A stretch of 64,000 bases of DNA from Diplolepis rosae (GCA_030998225.1 JAPYXD010000754.1:7316001-7380000); one strand, 5' to 3'; counted from the first letter of the stretch, positions 45,388 through 56,215 are shown. The notes: generated from the letters alone by a model not told the origin. Numbers and translations are program-made.

Positions 45388-45529
45388 TACTAGCATAATT
45401 TCTATTCAACTTTACTCAAGGCAAAGTTATCTAATAGTACAATAAAATAGAAATTGAGAAAAATTCAATAAATATGGTAGAGACGAGCAAGGAAAATGCA
45501 ATCTAAGAGAATTAGGAAGGAAGTGCAGA

Positions 45530-45964
45530 GAAGATGCATAAAAGCGTGAAATGACTGGATGTTAGAAAATGTCAAGAAGTAGAAACGCTATACGGGATAG
45601 GAAAAGTAGACGCAGCTCACAGGAAAGTTGGAGCGAATATTAGGGTAAGACGAATTAATGCAAATATCGTCAGGGAAAAACCAGAAGAGCGCTAACAGAA
45701 AGCTAATTTGACGAAGATGAGTTCGGTTTTAGAAAAGAAAAGAGAAATAGAGAAGTATTACTTTCATTACGAATTATTCAGAATTGTAGACTACGAGTAG
45801 GAAAACCAACTTTTATTGGTTTTGTCGACTTAGAAAAAGAATTTGACAATGTAAAATGGCCTAAATTCTCCAAAATACTAAAGAACAGAGGGATAAAGTA
45901 CAAGGACAGAAAAATTATTAGCTCTCCATACCGAGACAAAGAGGCAGTGGTAGAAATACAAGTG
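45530..45964 (+). pseudogene. LINE copy 2, RT palm fragment
   Basis: Same LINE as at 17.9-21.7 kb. Reads DEDEFGFRKEKRNREVLLSL, CRLRVGKPTFIGFVDLEKEF, then WPKFSKILKNRGIKYKDRK. A deletion upstream joins early LINE sequence directly to DEDEFGF. It stops at the mariner terminal repeat. Confidence 0.75.
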
Positions 45965-46848
45965 CGAAGATCGTTCAATAAATCCTTAGAAAAAGATAGG
46001 AAAGAAAATTATTTTGTAGAGATTTTTTTTTTATTTTTCAACATAATCTCCTTTTAACTCTATAGACTTTCCCAAGCGTTTCTCCAACTTTTTCAAGTTG
46101 TCTAAAATATAGGATTTCGGAAGGTCCTCAAAATAGGCATTTGTTTTGGTGATGACCTCCTCGTTCGACTTGAACAGTCGTCCACCGAGCCATTTTTTCA
46201 AGTTTGGAAATGAAAAAAGTCACTGGGGGATAAAGCCTGTGAATACGGTAGATGTTATAATAATTCGAATTTTAATTTCATAATTTTGGTCATCGAAACT
46301 GCGCAGGTGTGCATTCATGCATTGTCTTGTTGGAAGAGGATCTTTTTTTCTGGACTGTAGTGATGTATCCATGTTTCGATCACAGTTATGTATCGACGCA
46401 GAAAATCTTCAGGATTTCGACGGAAATGCGCCAAAATATCCTCAGAGTCGATCACACGATTGCGTTGAGAAAACGTGGCACCTATCTTGCCAAGATTTTT
46501 TTCACTCCCAATTTTTCGTGCAAAATTGAAAACACTGTACCTTGTGATTTGCTTGTGGCCGCAACTATTTTATTCACTTTGATTCGTCGATCACTCAAAA
46601 CAATATAGTGGATTTTGTTAAGCATTTCAGGGGTAGTCACTTCCACTAGACGTCCCGAATGATGTTCATCTTTTGTAGATATACTGCCACGTTTAAACTC
46701 ATTTACCCAATTGTAAACAGTTGCAAACACAGAAGCAGATATGCCATGAACTTTATTCAACTCATCTTTGATCTCTTTAAGCTAAGTTTTTTGCTCCAAT
46801 CGACAATAAAAATGAAACCATGTGATGTATATAACTGAGATTTTAACC
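45965..46848 (-). pseudogene. mariner (copy B), one end missing
   Basis: Left terminal repeat CGAAGATCGTTCAATAAATC. The minus-strand transposase has NKVHGISASVFATVYNWVNE, STKDEHHSGRLVEVTTPEM, GTVFSILHEKLGVKKILAR and, in other frames, RRYITVIETWIHHYSPEKK with Asp replaced, and the C-terminal region near 46030-46110. It is related to copy A at 12019-12896. Homology to A's 5' region stops at about 46848 without a terminal repeat, so this end was lost by rearrangement. Confidence 0.8.
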
Positions 46849-47229
46849 CTTTGCGCTCGAGAGGTGACAAGGATGATGTTGTAGTCTACCTTATAGAAAA
46901 CGAAATTCAGGTGCAAAATGATGATAGGGGGGATTCGATTTTGAAAGAGGAATTTGAGAAAGCATTGAGAAGCCTTAAAGAAATACAGCTCCGGGAGTAA
47001 ATATAATAGTAGCAGAGCTCCTACAGAACTTACGACAAGCAGAGAAGAACATGTTATTCAAATTAGTTTGCGATATATACAAAACGGGTGACATACCAAA
47101 CGACTAAAAGGTTGACAAAACTGTAACAATACCTAAAAAAGTAGAGACAGACAAATGCGAGTACCACTATACTACAGCTACTACTATACTCACTATACTA
47201 CTCAACTATACTACAATATAATACTACTA
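46849..47229 (+). pseudogene. LINE copy 2, earlier RT block
   Basis: Frames read EEFEKALRSLKEIQL, APGVNIIVAELLQNLRQAEK and LFKLVCDIYKTGDIPND, then KTVTIPKKVETDKCE. This block belongs upstream of the palm fragment at 45530-45964, so block order is not collinear. It runs into a degenerate ACTATACTA simple repeat (about 47165-47229). Confidence 0.7.
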
Positions 47230-48082
47230 CACTGAAAAAAAATGTAGGCATCACAACAAAAACGGTTTATCAAGCATTTTTTGTTGCCATTGCAAAATTT
47301 TGGTTATCAGAAAATTATTTTGTTGAGCCAACAAAACTGTTTAGTTAGACTAATTAGATACGCGATCACGCATGCGTGTTCACTTATTGTTAGCCGGAGA
47401 TGCGAGCACGTTCATGTCTAATATGATGGATGACGCTGATGTTCTCTATGCTCGATTGAAATATATTTTCGTTTGTCGATTGTATGTGATGTGTTTAATT
47501 CAAATAATATGGCAAACAAGGAAATAAGACGACTTCCAGAGAACTGGGGTTTAAGGTGTCTCATTGACACCTTCAAAAGTAAGTATTAAGTATAGTCAAA
47601 ATATTAACCTAGATATATTCATCGTTGTGCATTTTATTATTTTAAAATAATTTTTATATATATCTCAAATTAAATTGTTAAATATATTAAGACTCAACTT
47701 TTTGCTTTTTAGAGCAAGGTATAGATAAAGAAGCATTTGAGGCTCTCATGCCCAGAAGTTCCTTCCTCGCAAAACTTTTAGAAAATGAAGTGCTTGGAAT
47801 TCAAATGAAATTTGAAACAAAGCTGCGAAATTATATTATTTCAAAAGAACAAAAGTATTTTGTTAGGACACCAAGACTATTTTGCCAGGCTAACCACCGA
47901 ATTTTGTTGAGCCAACAAATGATTTTGTTAGACCATCAGAACATTTTTGTTACATCAACAGAACAGTTTTGTAAGAATAACAAAGAGACCCAACAACAAA
48001 AATTTCATGGCTCAACAAAACAGTTTTATTGCAGAAATAACAACAAAATTTTGGTTGGTCAAGCAAAACCGTTTTCTCAGTG
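47230..48082. mobile_element. CACTGA MITE carrying a two-exon gene fragment
   Basis: Ends CACTGAAAAAAAATG and CCGTTTTCTCAGTG, TA on both sides (47228-47229, 48083-48084). Arms (47230-47355 and about 47845-48082) are AACAAAAT/TTTTGTTG repeats exactly as in the 197 bp element at 9300-9496, so this is that MITE family plus a 490 bp insert. The insert codes for a spliced SAM-like fragment. It is inserted in LINE sequence, which resumes at 48085. Confidence 0.85.
47509..47850 (+). CDS. Captured two-exon SAM-like fragment
   Basis: Exon 1 (47509-47578) encodes MANKEIRRLPENWGLRCLI and continues DTFK, ending at a consensus donor AAAA/GTAAGTATT. Exon 2 follows the acceptor TTTGCTTTTTAG at 47701-47712 and continues in frame as QGIDKEAFEALMPRSSFLAK and LLENEVLGIQMKFETKLRNY. 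The pattern, a Trp near the start, then GID.EAF..L, a Leu-rich helix, lGIq.KF..KL, fits a SAM-type helical domain, often in protein-protein contacts. After about 47850 the frame enters the MITE arm (EQKYFVRTPRLFCQ), which would make a chimeric tail up to 48116. Expression is unproven. Confidence 0.5.
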
Positions 48083-48175
48083 TATACATCCTAAGATTGA
48101 TAGGACATACACTTAAACAGGAGGGACTGTCAGGATAGGAACGGATAGAGAGCTGCATCGCAGCAGTCTCAGGAC
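48083..48175 (+). pseudogene. LINE copy 2, C-terminal tail
   Basis: Reads LIGHTLKQEGLSG, the equivalent of LIGDTLRHEGLSERI at about 21560. It shows that the MITE at 47230 inserted into LINE sequence that had already lost most of its RT. From 48176 to 49452 I see no feature. Confidence 0.65.
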
Positions 48176-49452
48176 TGCTGTCTATAATAACAACACTTCA
48201 CCATTGGATGCAGAAAACTCTAAATACTTTTTAATGCATGCCTTCTCAGCATCAAATAGCCGGCAAGGTAATTTGTAAACTTCAATAACTGAAATTTTTA
48301 ATGAAATGAAATTTTAATTTTTAATTCAATGTAGATGACAGAATGGGCTCTGATGGGTATGTATTTTATTAAAAAGTGAATCGGGTGAGCGAAAGCTATA
48401 TGGTGTCTAGAAAGTGTGAGTAGCATTCTATTGACGGCATAAGTGCGATGTGTATTGCGAATAATTATAAATGTATTAATGAAAAAGTAATGTGTAGGTG
48501 AACTAACACTGACGCATTGATATATACCTAGTCAACAACCGAGATACGACATACCTATGTAAATCAATTTATACGAACGTATCGGAAATCTTTCTGGCAG
48601 GATAATATAATCAGCAACAAGGAATCAATCATTTATGCGCTATCGAAGAATAAACAGAATTTTGAATCTGGATTTTAATCTCTGGGATATTCAAACTTAG
48701 GCAATATTATGATAGTTGAATAATCCATTATACATAATATTCATAAATATATATAAGAAACTATCAAAAATTGTGAAAATGTTTGTTGATAGTGGTTGCA
48801 TTCATTAAGTGTTAAGCATAATTAATCATCAGAGGCAATATGAGAGAGATTATTCTTATTTTTATCACCGAAAGCAAAGAAATTAATGTTCGAAAATGTT
48901 GAATAATTCGCTTGAATTATTTTGTAGTTTTTTATGCCCATCCGATATTTATGTGAAGTGAAAGTGACGTAAAACTTATTAGCATTTTTTCTTGTCCAGT
49001 TTTACAAATGATAATATATAGAAAAAACTTTAAATAATAATTTTATTTGTATGGAATGAACAATTAAAATTGGTGAATACACGAATAAGAAATTTTTGCG
49101 CGTAAAAGGAGTTTTCTTTTTATTCTTTTTAATCAAGCACTATTTTACTTCACATTTAACAATTAATTTCTTCATAAAAATTTCAGATTTTTGTGTGAAA
49201 TTATTTGATGTATCGAATTTTCATCGAATTCATTTACTTTTATCAAATTTTAACATCATCATCTATTTATAAGATACGTAATAATAAACATTCTTTTAGA
49301 GAAAAGTATGGTGCCGATCATTATCAAGACATTCCTGTTTGACGAAAAGAAATATTTTACAAGTTACCGTTTGAATTGTACCGAGTACAATACAGATATT
49401 AATCGTTACATAAATATTATACAGATTACTATCTGAATTGCTGAACTTTACT

Positions 49453-50623
49453 ATATCGATACCCACGTTCTAATATGTCGTATCCCACAAAATTTGAGAA
49501 ATTGACTTTTTTTGATAAATGGATTAATAATAATGTTTTACAGCTTATATTAAAATCTTGTGAGTCAAATTGTTTATTTAATATTTTAAAATAAATATTC
49601 TAATATGTCGTATCCCACATGCCGATTTTCACGAATTCTAATATGTCGTATCCCACATCCATTGGTTAAGTCAGCGCCAGCGATGTGACAGTCAATTTTT
49701 ATTTTGTGATTAGTCTTAAGTTTATTTTGAGAAATTATTTAATAAAACGAGTAAGAAGGTAATTACAAATAATATTTTTACAACTCCAATTAAATCTAGA
49801 GCATCCGCTGAAACCTCTGTTTGTAGATCGATTAAAAAGAACCAAAAGTAAATGGCAAGAATTACAGGCATTAAAAAAAGTGTTGCTGAGAGATACACAC
49901 TGCTTCTATGATAATATAAAATATATTGATGATACTGACTCTGCTTCTGACCAATCTCCACCAATAAAAAATTTGGAAGCCGAGAGTAAAAATATAGTTA
50001 ATGTAACTGAAAAGACTAAGAGTAAGAAACGAAAAGCTAATCAAGTTAATCTTGGTGTTAAAAGCAAAGTACTGCGTACTAATAATAGATTTAAAAAACC
50101 TGAAGATAATCATATTAATTATAAAGAAAATTGTGATAATACCAGACGAAAGAGGATAAGAAATTTTCAACAATCTCAGCAAGAAACTGTACCTGAGGTA
50201 AAAAAAAAAAAAAAAATTAAGAGTACTTAAAATGAAAAAAAAATGTTTTAAGCAATATTAAAGATAGTAAAAATAAAATGTATGAATAATGTTATATTAT
50301 AATAATTATGAATTAAATCATACAAAATAAGAGAGCAAAATGTTACGTATGGGATGAAACAATATTTAATTATAAAACGATTAAATCAATTTTCTTTCTA
50401 AAATACATTTTAATTTTTTCTTCTTGCGTAACCCACATAAATATCATAAAATTTATTTAAATAATTTTTTTTGCTTTAATTATTATTATTTATGCATTTT
50501 TATGAACGTATAAAACAAAATTTTGTTTACATTTATTTATTTGTGCTAGCAAGACGTTTTTATCGTTTCCTGAAAAATTTTCCAAATGTGGGATACGACA
50601 TATTAGAACGTGGGTATCGATAT
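49453..50623. mobile_element. Element with TIR and repeated 18-bp motif
   Basis: Inverted ends ATATCGATACCCACGTTC at left and GAACGTGGGTATCGATAT at right, extended by TAATATGTCGTATCCCAC. That last motif occurs at 49470-49487, 49600-49617 and 49638-49655 in direct order and inverted at 50589-50606. Repeated subterminal motifs are typical of transposase-binding sites. The interior carries a lysine-rich frame. No transposase recognised; class unknown. Confidence 0.75.
49763..50230 (+). CDS. Lysine-rich ORF inside the element
   Basis: Open from 49763 to TAA 50228-50230; the first ATG would be none before Met-less HPLKPLFVDRLKRTKSKWQE, so translation may start from a spliced upstream exon (an acceptor-like AAATCTAG ends at 49799). 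Residues: KSKWQELQALKKVLLRDTHC, an acidic stretch DDTDSASDQSPP, then basic clusters KSKKRK, RRKRIR and KKKKKIK that look like nuclear localisation signals. No domain recognised. It could be the last exon of the element's own protein or a captured fragment. Confidence 0.35.
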   Translation, partial: LQIIFLQLQLNLEHPLKPLFVDRLKRTKSKWQELQALKKVLLRDTHCFYDNIKYIDDTDSASDQSPPIKNLEAESKNIVNVTEKTKSKKRKANQVNLGVKSKVLRTNNRFKKPEDNHINYKENCDNTRRKRIRNFQQSQQETVPEVKKKKKIKST

Positions 50624-50689
50624 TTTATTTTTCTAATAGGGATAAGAATATTGATACTAAGAAAAGACTTTCTTTACATAAAAAAAACA

Positions 50690-51310
50690 ATTCTTTAATA
50701 CATTTTTAAAGAAAAAATATCTTTGAGTTGGAAGAAGAGTTTTCTTGATTCAAAGAAAAAATTTTATTCACATTGAAGACAAATTTTTGGGTTTAAAAGA
50801 CATTTTTGTCATTCAAAGAATTTAATAATGTTATTCTCTTAGTATGTGGATTAAGAGTTAGTTGTTACCATAGTCTGTATACGCATTAATCTTCAAAGAA
50901 AGAGGAGTAGAGAAGTTTTTTATCAAAGTTGAAGTATGCAGGTTTTACTCAGCAAAAGCGATTTAAGGAAAAACTAGAATCCAAATTTTTTTACGACGCT
51001 TAAGAAAAATATATTTTTTATCATAAACTAGTTTTTTTCCAACATATATATTTTTTTTTAATTTGATTCAAGAACATATTTGAAATGAAAAAAAAATGTA
51101 TTTGATCTTGAGAAACGACGCAACACTTCTCCACGTATTGATATTTTTTGTGAACGTTTCTGTAAAAAAATCTGTTTCATTTTATTTTTAGTTAGTTTAC
51201 ATGAAAGAATAATTTCTCGAAATTGAAATAAGAGTTTAATAAAAATAATTCTATAATCCATAGAATCAAGCAAAAAAGGTCAAAAAATGTATTTCCTAAA
51301 ATAAAAAAAG
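50690..51310. repeat. Degenerate TTCTTTGA/TCAAAGAA repeat block
   Basis: Loose alternation of TTGATTCAAAGAAAA and similar motifs without recognisable ends, like 1860-2130. From 51311 to 52136 there is no transposon signature; a 79-codon minus-strand frame (51490-51729) is discussed in the findings. Confidence 0.3.
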
Positions 51311-52136
51311 CTTTTTTTACTGAGAGCTAATGAATGTATATTTTGTTTTTATTACAACAATATTATTTTCTGTATAGAAACTATTCTTTAAGTCCTTTTC
51401 GATTTCTTGATTTACGTTTACTGTAGAGAATAGCTTGGAGGATTTTCACGGTGGTCTGCTCTCTGATGTTCTCGAATTAATGAACGGTTTTAGTTAATGG
51501 ACCTCTCATTGATTTTCTTCATTATTCTCTTCTCTTTTTTGCGCAAAATCGTAATCGAGTAATCGATTTGTTTGATTGATCCGAAGAGAGAAAGTTTCAT
51601 ATTGTTACCTTGTTCGCTTACAGAGCCTTGATACTCTTTTTTAAATCCCCCCATCGTAAAAGTACTTTTTTCACTAATTAACAAGACGGGAAGTCGGACG
51701 TTCGCTTCGTCCATTTGCTTCAGCATCAACGTTGTGTAAGTGTAAGACGCGCTCTACTGATACAAATCGATTATATCAGTTAGTATGTTCCTTTACTGCT
51801 TATAGAAACGGTTTGGTATTTGAGAGAAAAAGTACAAGAATTTCCAACTATGTTGCGGAGTTAAAAGAGATTCTTATAGAGAAATGCGAACTCGTGTCTA
51901 CATTCAGGCATTAAAAGAACTGTAATCATGTATAGCAAAACACTACGATTCTTGACAGCTTCATTGTAGACTTAAGAAAATAATTTTTTTTATTTTGAAT
52001 GAAAGTGTCGTTGCCAAGAAAATGTGAAAGTTAAGTACCAACAGTTTTACTTATTTCTATTAATTATTACATTTCAAAAATATCAAATTTCAACAATAAT
52101 GCAAAAAAATTTTTCTGAATTAACTATAAAAAAATG

Positions 52137-52993
52137 TAATAACTCTCGATAGAATTATCGGATTGAATTGAGCTTTGGCATTCTTTATCGGAACTGACAA
52201 AATAAGGATAAGTTCGTTAACTAGTCACCTACGACCAAAATTGTGAAAACAAGAGCATTTTTTGTTTTTTTGACAAATTTATATTAGTTTCTGATAGTGT
52301 TCACAAATCTCTACCAATTATCACTACAGTATTTTGCGATTGAACCAAAATTAGAACAGTTAAAGTAAGTTAAAACTTGAAAAAAGTTAATATCAAAATT
52401 ATATTTTCCAGTTGAACTATAGGAGATACGAAAAAAAAGTTTTGATACAAAATTGCTTACTGTAAAAAAATGTACAAATTTGAATTGTAACATTTTTCTA
52501 TAAGATGTATATTTTTCTTTTTAATTCAAAAAATCACTATTGAAAATCTAAAATTCTATTTTTTAACCAGAATATGTGAAATACAATAAAAAACCACAGG
52601 AATGCAGAATTGTTCGCTTCATTAAGATCTACAAATTTTTCTGACAGTTTCAGGTGGAATTATTTGCCTGAATAAGGTCTATAAATTCTCTTCAGGACAT
52701 TTTTTGACGAGAAGTATATTTTATGTTGTCTTTTTAAAAACACTATTGAAAATCAAGAATTCCATTTTTTAACGAAAATATGTGAGATACCAAATAAGCG
52801 TTAAAATGCAAAATCGTTTGCATAAAAAAAGTCTACGAATCTTTTTCCTTCTTAAGATATTTGGAAGAAAATAATTATTCGAATTAAATCATTTTTTCAT
52901 TGCAAATGTGGCTCCAATGGATATCAACTAAAAAAATTGATCGCAAAGTGCGAGTATCATTAGGAGAATGTGTTCCTTTAGGCCAATAGAGCT
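52137..52993 (-). repeat. Third, older copy of the large arm repeat
   Basis: Matches 6376-7732 from ATAACTCTCGATAGAATTAT through TTATCGGAACTGACAAAATA to GAATGTGTTCC and the GGCCAATAGAGCTTTAA segment. It is more diverged and contains gaps. Its right part is cut at a TTAA by the MITE at 52998. Confidence 0.7.
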
Positions 52994-52997
52994 TTAA

Positions 52998-53568
52998 GGT
53001 AGTTTGTTCACGAAAATTAGACCTCTGGCAAAAATAGATAATTTTGCATTCAAGAATAGCAATATTATTATTGAAGGGCTAATTTTAAAAAGAAAAGATT
53101 ATTTTTCATGAAAAAAGTTTGAAAGACGAAAAAATAATTTTATTAATAAATTTTATTTTTGCCCAAATCTATTTTCTTATCGCTTCGAGCCAAATTTTTA
53201 AAAATGATGATATTCTAATAAATCACGGTTTATTTTTTTGGGAAAAAGATTTTCTACAACTTGACCGTTTCCAATTTTTGAAAATGAATTCTTTAATGGC
53301 TGAAATTATAAAAAAACAATTTTTCAAAATAAAATTTTTATAAACAAATTGCTGTATTTGATAATAATTAATTCAATTTAAAAAATTAGAAACGATCAAG
53401 TTGTAGAGAATCTTTTTCCTTAAAAAATGAACCGTGATTTATTAGAATCGCATCATTTTTTTAAATTTGGTATGAAATGATAAGGAGAAAAATTCGGCAA
53501 AAGTAAAATTTGTTAATAAAATTATTTGTTTGTGATTCAAATTCTTTTCATGAAGAATAATCTTTTCT
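52998..53568. mobile_element. TTAA MITE, second copy, right end lost
   Basis: GGTAGTTTGTTCACGAAAAT follows TTAA (52994-52997), and the body matches 23260-23921 through AGCAATATTATTATTGAAGG and AATAAATCACGG to ATCTTTTTCCTT. It is truncated at 53568 where the CCCTAGGG module starts. The paralogous uninterrupted site is at about 7546-7556 (GAGCCTTAAGT). Confidence 0.75.
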
Positions 53569-53733
53569 TAGCGCCTCTTTTGAAAATCCGATTTTCGGTA
53601 CCTGTAAAGCGGGACGAAACTGCGATTTTCAACCCTAGGGGCGAAACTTTAAAGATAGAGTTGCAAACCGCACTTTCGTCCCGCTTCACAGGTACCGAAA
53701 ATAAAATTCTCAAAACAGTTGCTATGAAATAGT
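53569..53733. repeat. CCCTAGG palindromic module, copy 1
   Basis: GCGCCTCTTTTGAAAATCCG and GATTTTCGGTACCTGTAAAG are answered by the complement ending GTTGCTATGA, around a centre TTCAACCCTAGGGGCGAAAC. Both strands are open for over 65 codons because of the palindrome; the frames mirror one another and are not genes. Confidence 0.65.
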
Positions 53734-53867
53734 ATATTACATTACAAGGAGCGAAACAGAACAATTGCATGAGTGTGAAGTTTGCTGCCCGAGTGAAGCG
53801 AGGGCTGCAATCACACGAAATGCTTTTGCTGTGTTTTGTTTCGTTTAATGTATAATATTTTTCATAG
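53734..53867. repeat. TAGTATATTACATTACAAGG core
   Basis: Lies between two CCCTAGGG modules and contains GAGTGTGAAGTTTGCTGCCC and GAGTGAAGCGAGGGCTGC. The inverse of this core follows the single module at 61524. The motif is related to TCGCTTTGCTCGGGCATC of the CTAGTTGCAC MITEs. Confidence 0.6.
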
Positions 53868-54010
53868 CAACTCTTTTGAGAATCTGATTGGCTTTAACTG
53901 TGGAGCGGGTTAAAACAGCGACTTTCAACCCTAGGGTTGAAAATCGTTGTTTCAACCCGCTCTACAGGTACCGAAAATCGGATTTTCAACGGAGGCGCTA
54001 TGAAAAATAG
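53868..54010. repeat. CCCTAGGG palindromic module, copy 2
   Basis: Inverted relative to copy 1: TCATAGCAACTCTTTTGAGA to ACGGAGGCGCTATGA, centre TTCAACCCTAGGGTTGAAAA with GCGGGTT and AACCCGC stems. From 54011 to 55347 only a CTAGTTGCACAATGTACTA end at about 54385-54408 is recognisable. Confidence 0.65.
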
Positions 54011-54349
54011 TATGCATTACAAGGGACTTTTTGGGTAAGGTGTCAGTTTCTACTATTAATTGAGCTTCAGTTTCAAAGTTTTTATTAATTTCTTCTTCAT
54101 CTGTCGATTCATCAGATGATATGTCATTCATTTTTTTATTTTTATTTTTGTTACACTTCAGTCATTACTATTACATTCTAAATAATATCCACTCATTGCC
54201 ACTAATAAACATTAGCAGAGAGCGGACAAATTTTGAAGTTTGAGGTTATCGACGTTTTTACTCCCGCTATTATAGAGGGCGCGCATATAGCTTGACCAAT
54301 GCATGAAAGTTAGACTTTCTGCCGTGAATTTGGTGCCGAAACCACGTAC

Positions 54350-54408
54350 TTTCGACTAGGGTAGTAAGAAAAATTTATTTTATCCCTAGTTGCACAATGT
54401 ACTATTAA
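54350..54408. repeat. Solo CTAGTTGCAC MITE end
   Basis: AAATTTATTTTATCCCTAG followed by TTGCACAATGTACTATTA, the terminal part of the family at 57531-57890 with no partner end nearby. Confidence 0.5.
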
Positions 54409-55347
54409 TTTGAAACCGAATTTGTTCATTTCTGTTTGATGGTGGAGATTTTTTTTTCTTTCTACTTCATAATGGTAACGGATGTAAAAGGTCATTGATA
54501 TTATGTTTTTACTATAATTCCAATTTTCGATTTTTTTGGTCTTGGCATGTTTGTATCTAGACGCCTCAGTTTTTTCAAAGCAAGTGATTAAGGGTCAAGT
54601 TAATTAGGATCCTTTCATAATAGCATGTCGTTTATTATGTTTTTGATTTATTTGATTTTAATACAAACTTTGTTTTATTGTTCCAATAATCAAGTAGAGT
54701 TAACTTTTGCGCCATTGTCTTGAGGATTACATGGTGTTAATTCTTACGAAACATACGCTCTCGTTACTTGTAGGTTCTTGGTACGTATTAGGAGTATTAG
54801 GACATTCATTTTCTACAAGAACACGTGCCAAAGTGACGTTATTAAGGCTCTAACTATTTTTAGATTTACATTCCGTAGCATCATTATGAGCTAATCAAAG
54901 TTGTAACATTTTCAATGTTATTGGCAAGAATGTGACTCTTAGAGTAACAACTATAGATATAAAAAAAAACTTCTAAGAAAATGGACTCGGATGAATAAGG
55001 AAAACCGGGTAGGTCATTGAAGGCAAAAGAAGATGTTGAAATTAATAGATTTATGAAGATAGTCATAAAACTGCCATCGATCACTTAGTTGAAAGTTTTA
55101 CTACTTCTAATAAGCAGGTGATGTCAATTTATTATCACACTTTGTATTCTTTTAAATATTGTCACTATTATTGAAATAATTTACTGGCCATAAATGGATA
55201 GCAATATTTTTTACTTAATTTGATGTTAGTTTACGTAACTTGTAGGATATGTGACATAACTTCGTTAAAAATTATTTTACTATGATTTCAGTTCCATAGA
55301 ATTGATGAGTTTCTTTTAATTCTAGAAATAACGCGATAAATCACATA

Positions 55348-56215
55348 CAGTACCGGTCAGAATTGTCCGGCCACCTGTTTTTCGATAATTGCTTAAATTA
55401 TCCTAATTTGAATTATGTAAGTGAAAAAATTTGTTCTCTTAATTAAATTTAAAGCTATCAAAATTCTTTATGAAATGAGCCCAGCATAAATTCGTTTTGT
55501 TAAATTTTGAAGAAGTTATTGCAGAAATAGTCAAGATTTCAATGCTTTCTTAAATTTTAAATAACTTTCAAAGTAATTAACATTTTTTAATGTTCTTGGA
55601 CTAATTTTAAAGCTAAATTTCTGCAAAATCGATCAAAATTCTTGGAATTGATGTGTAATTTTTTTCTTACATACTGCACGAGGTTAAAGTTCAAATAAAA
55701 AAGTTGGAAAAATTCCAATATTGCTTTTGCTTAAAAAAACATTTTTATAAGATATATAAAACATATAATCATGAATTTTGTATCGAATCCCCTTAAAATA
55801 TATATTTATATGATCTTTATTATGATTTACCTACAGATGAAATGTTTTCGAAATTTCCCTACTTTTTTGTTACAATTTTAACTCCTTGCATTATACAAGA
55901 AAAAAATTATAGATTTATAATGATAATTTAATGCGATTCTGTAGAATCTTAGCTCTAAAATGAGTCCAAGAACATTAAAAAAGGTTGATAACTTCGAGTT
56001 ATTTAAAATTTAAGAAATCATTGAAATCTTGACTATTTGTGCAATAACTTCTTCAAAATTTAACAAAACGAATTCAAGCTGGGTTCATTTTATAAAGAAT
56101 TTTGATAGCTTTAAATTTAATCAAGAGAACAAATTTTTTCACTTATATAATTCAAATTAGGATAATTTAAGCAATTATCGAAAAACAGGTGGCCGGACAA
56201 TTCTGACCGGTACTG
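55348..56215. mobile_element. Tc1-like element with ~300 bp inverted arms
   Basis: Ends CAGTACCGGTCAGAATTGTC and its complement GACAATTCTGACCGGTACTG, TA on both sides (55346-55347, 56216-56217). CAGT...GGTCA-type ends are usual for Tc1-like elements. The arms continue inverted for about 300 bp (AACAGGTGGCCGG, AATTTAAAGCTATCAAAATT). No transposase, so a non-autonomous long-arm derivative of 868 bp. Confidence 0.85.

Noticed and set aside
49470..49655. CRISPR-like spacing of an 18-bp repeat
   Set aside because: Eukaryotic context, only three direct units with unequal gaps, plus an inverted unit at the other end; these are subterminal element repeats.
53526..53770. Overlapping, similar peptides on both strands
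   Set aside because: A direct effect of the palindromic CCCTAGGG module, not of two genes.
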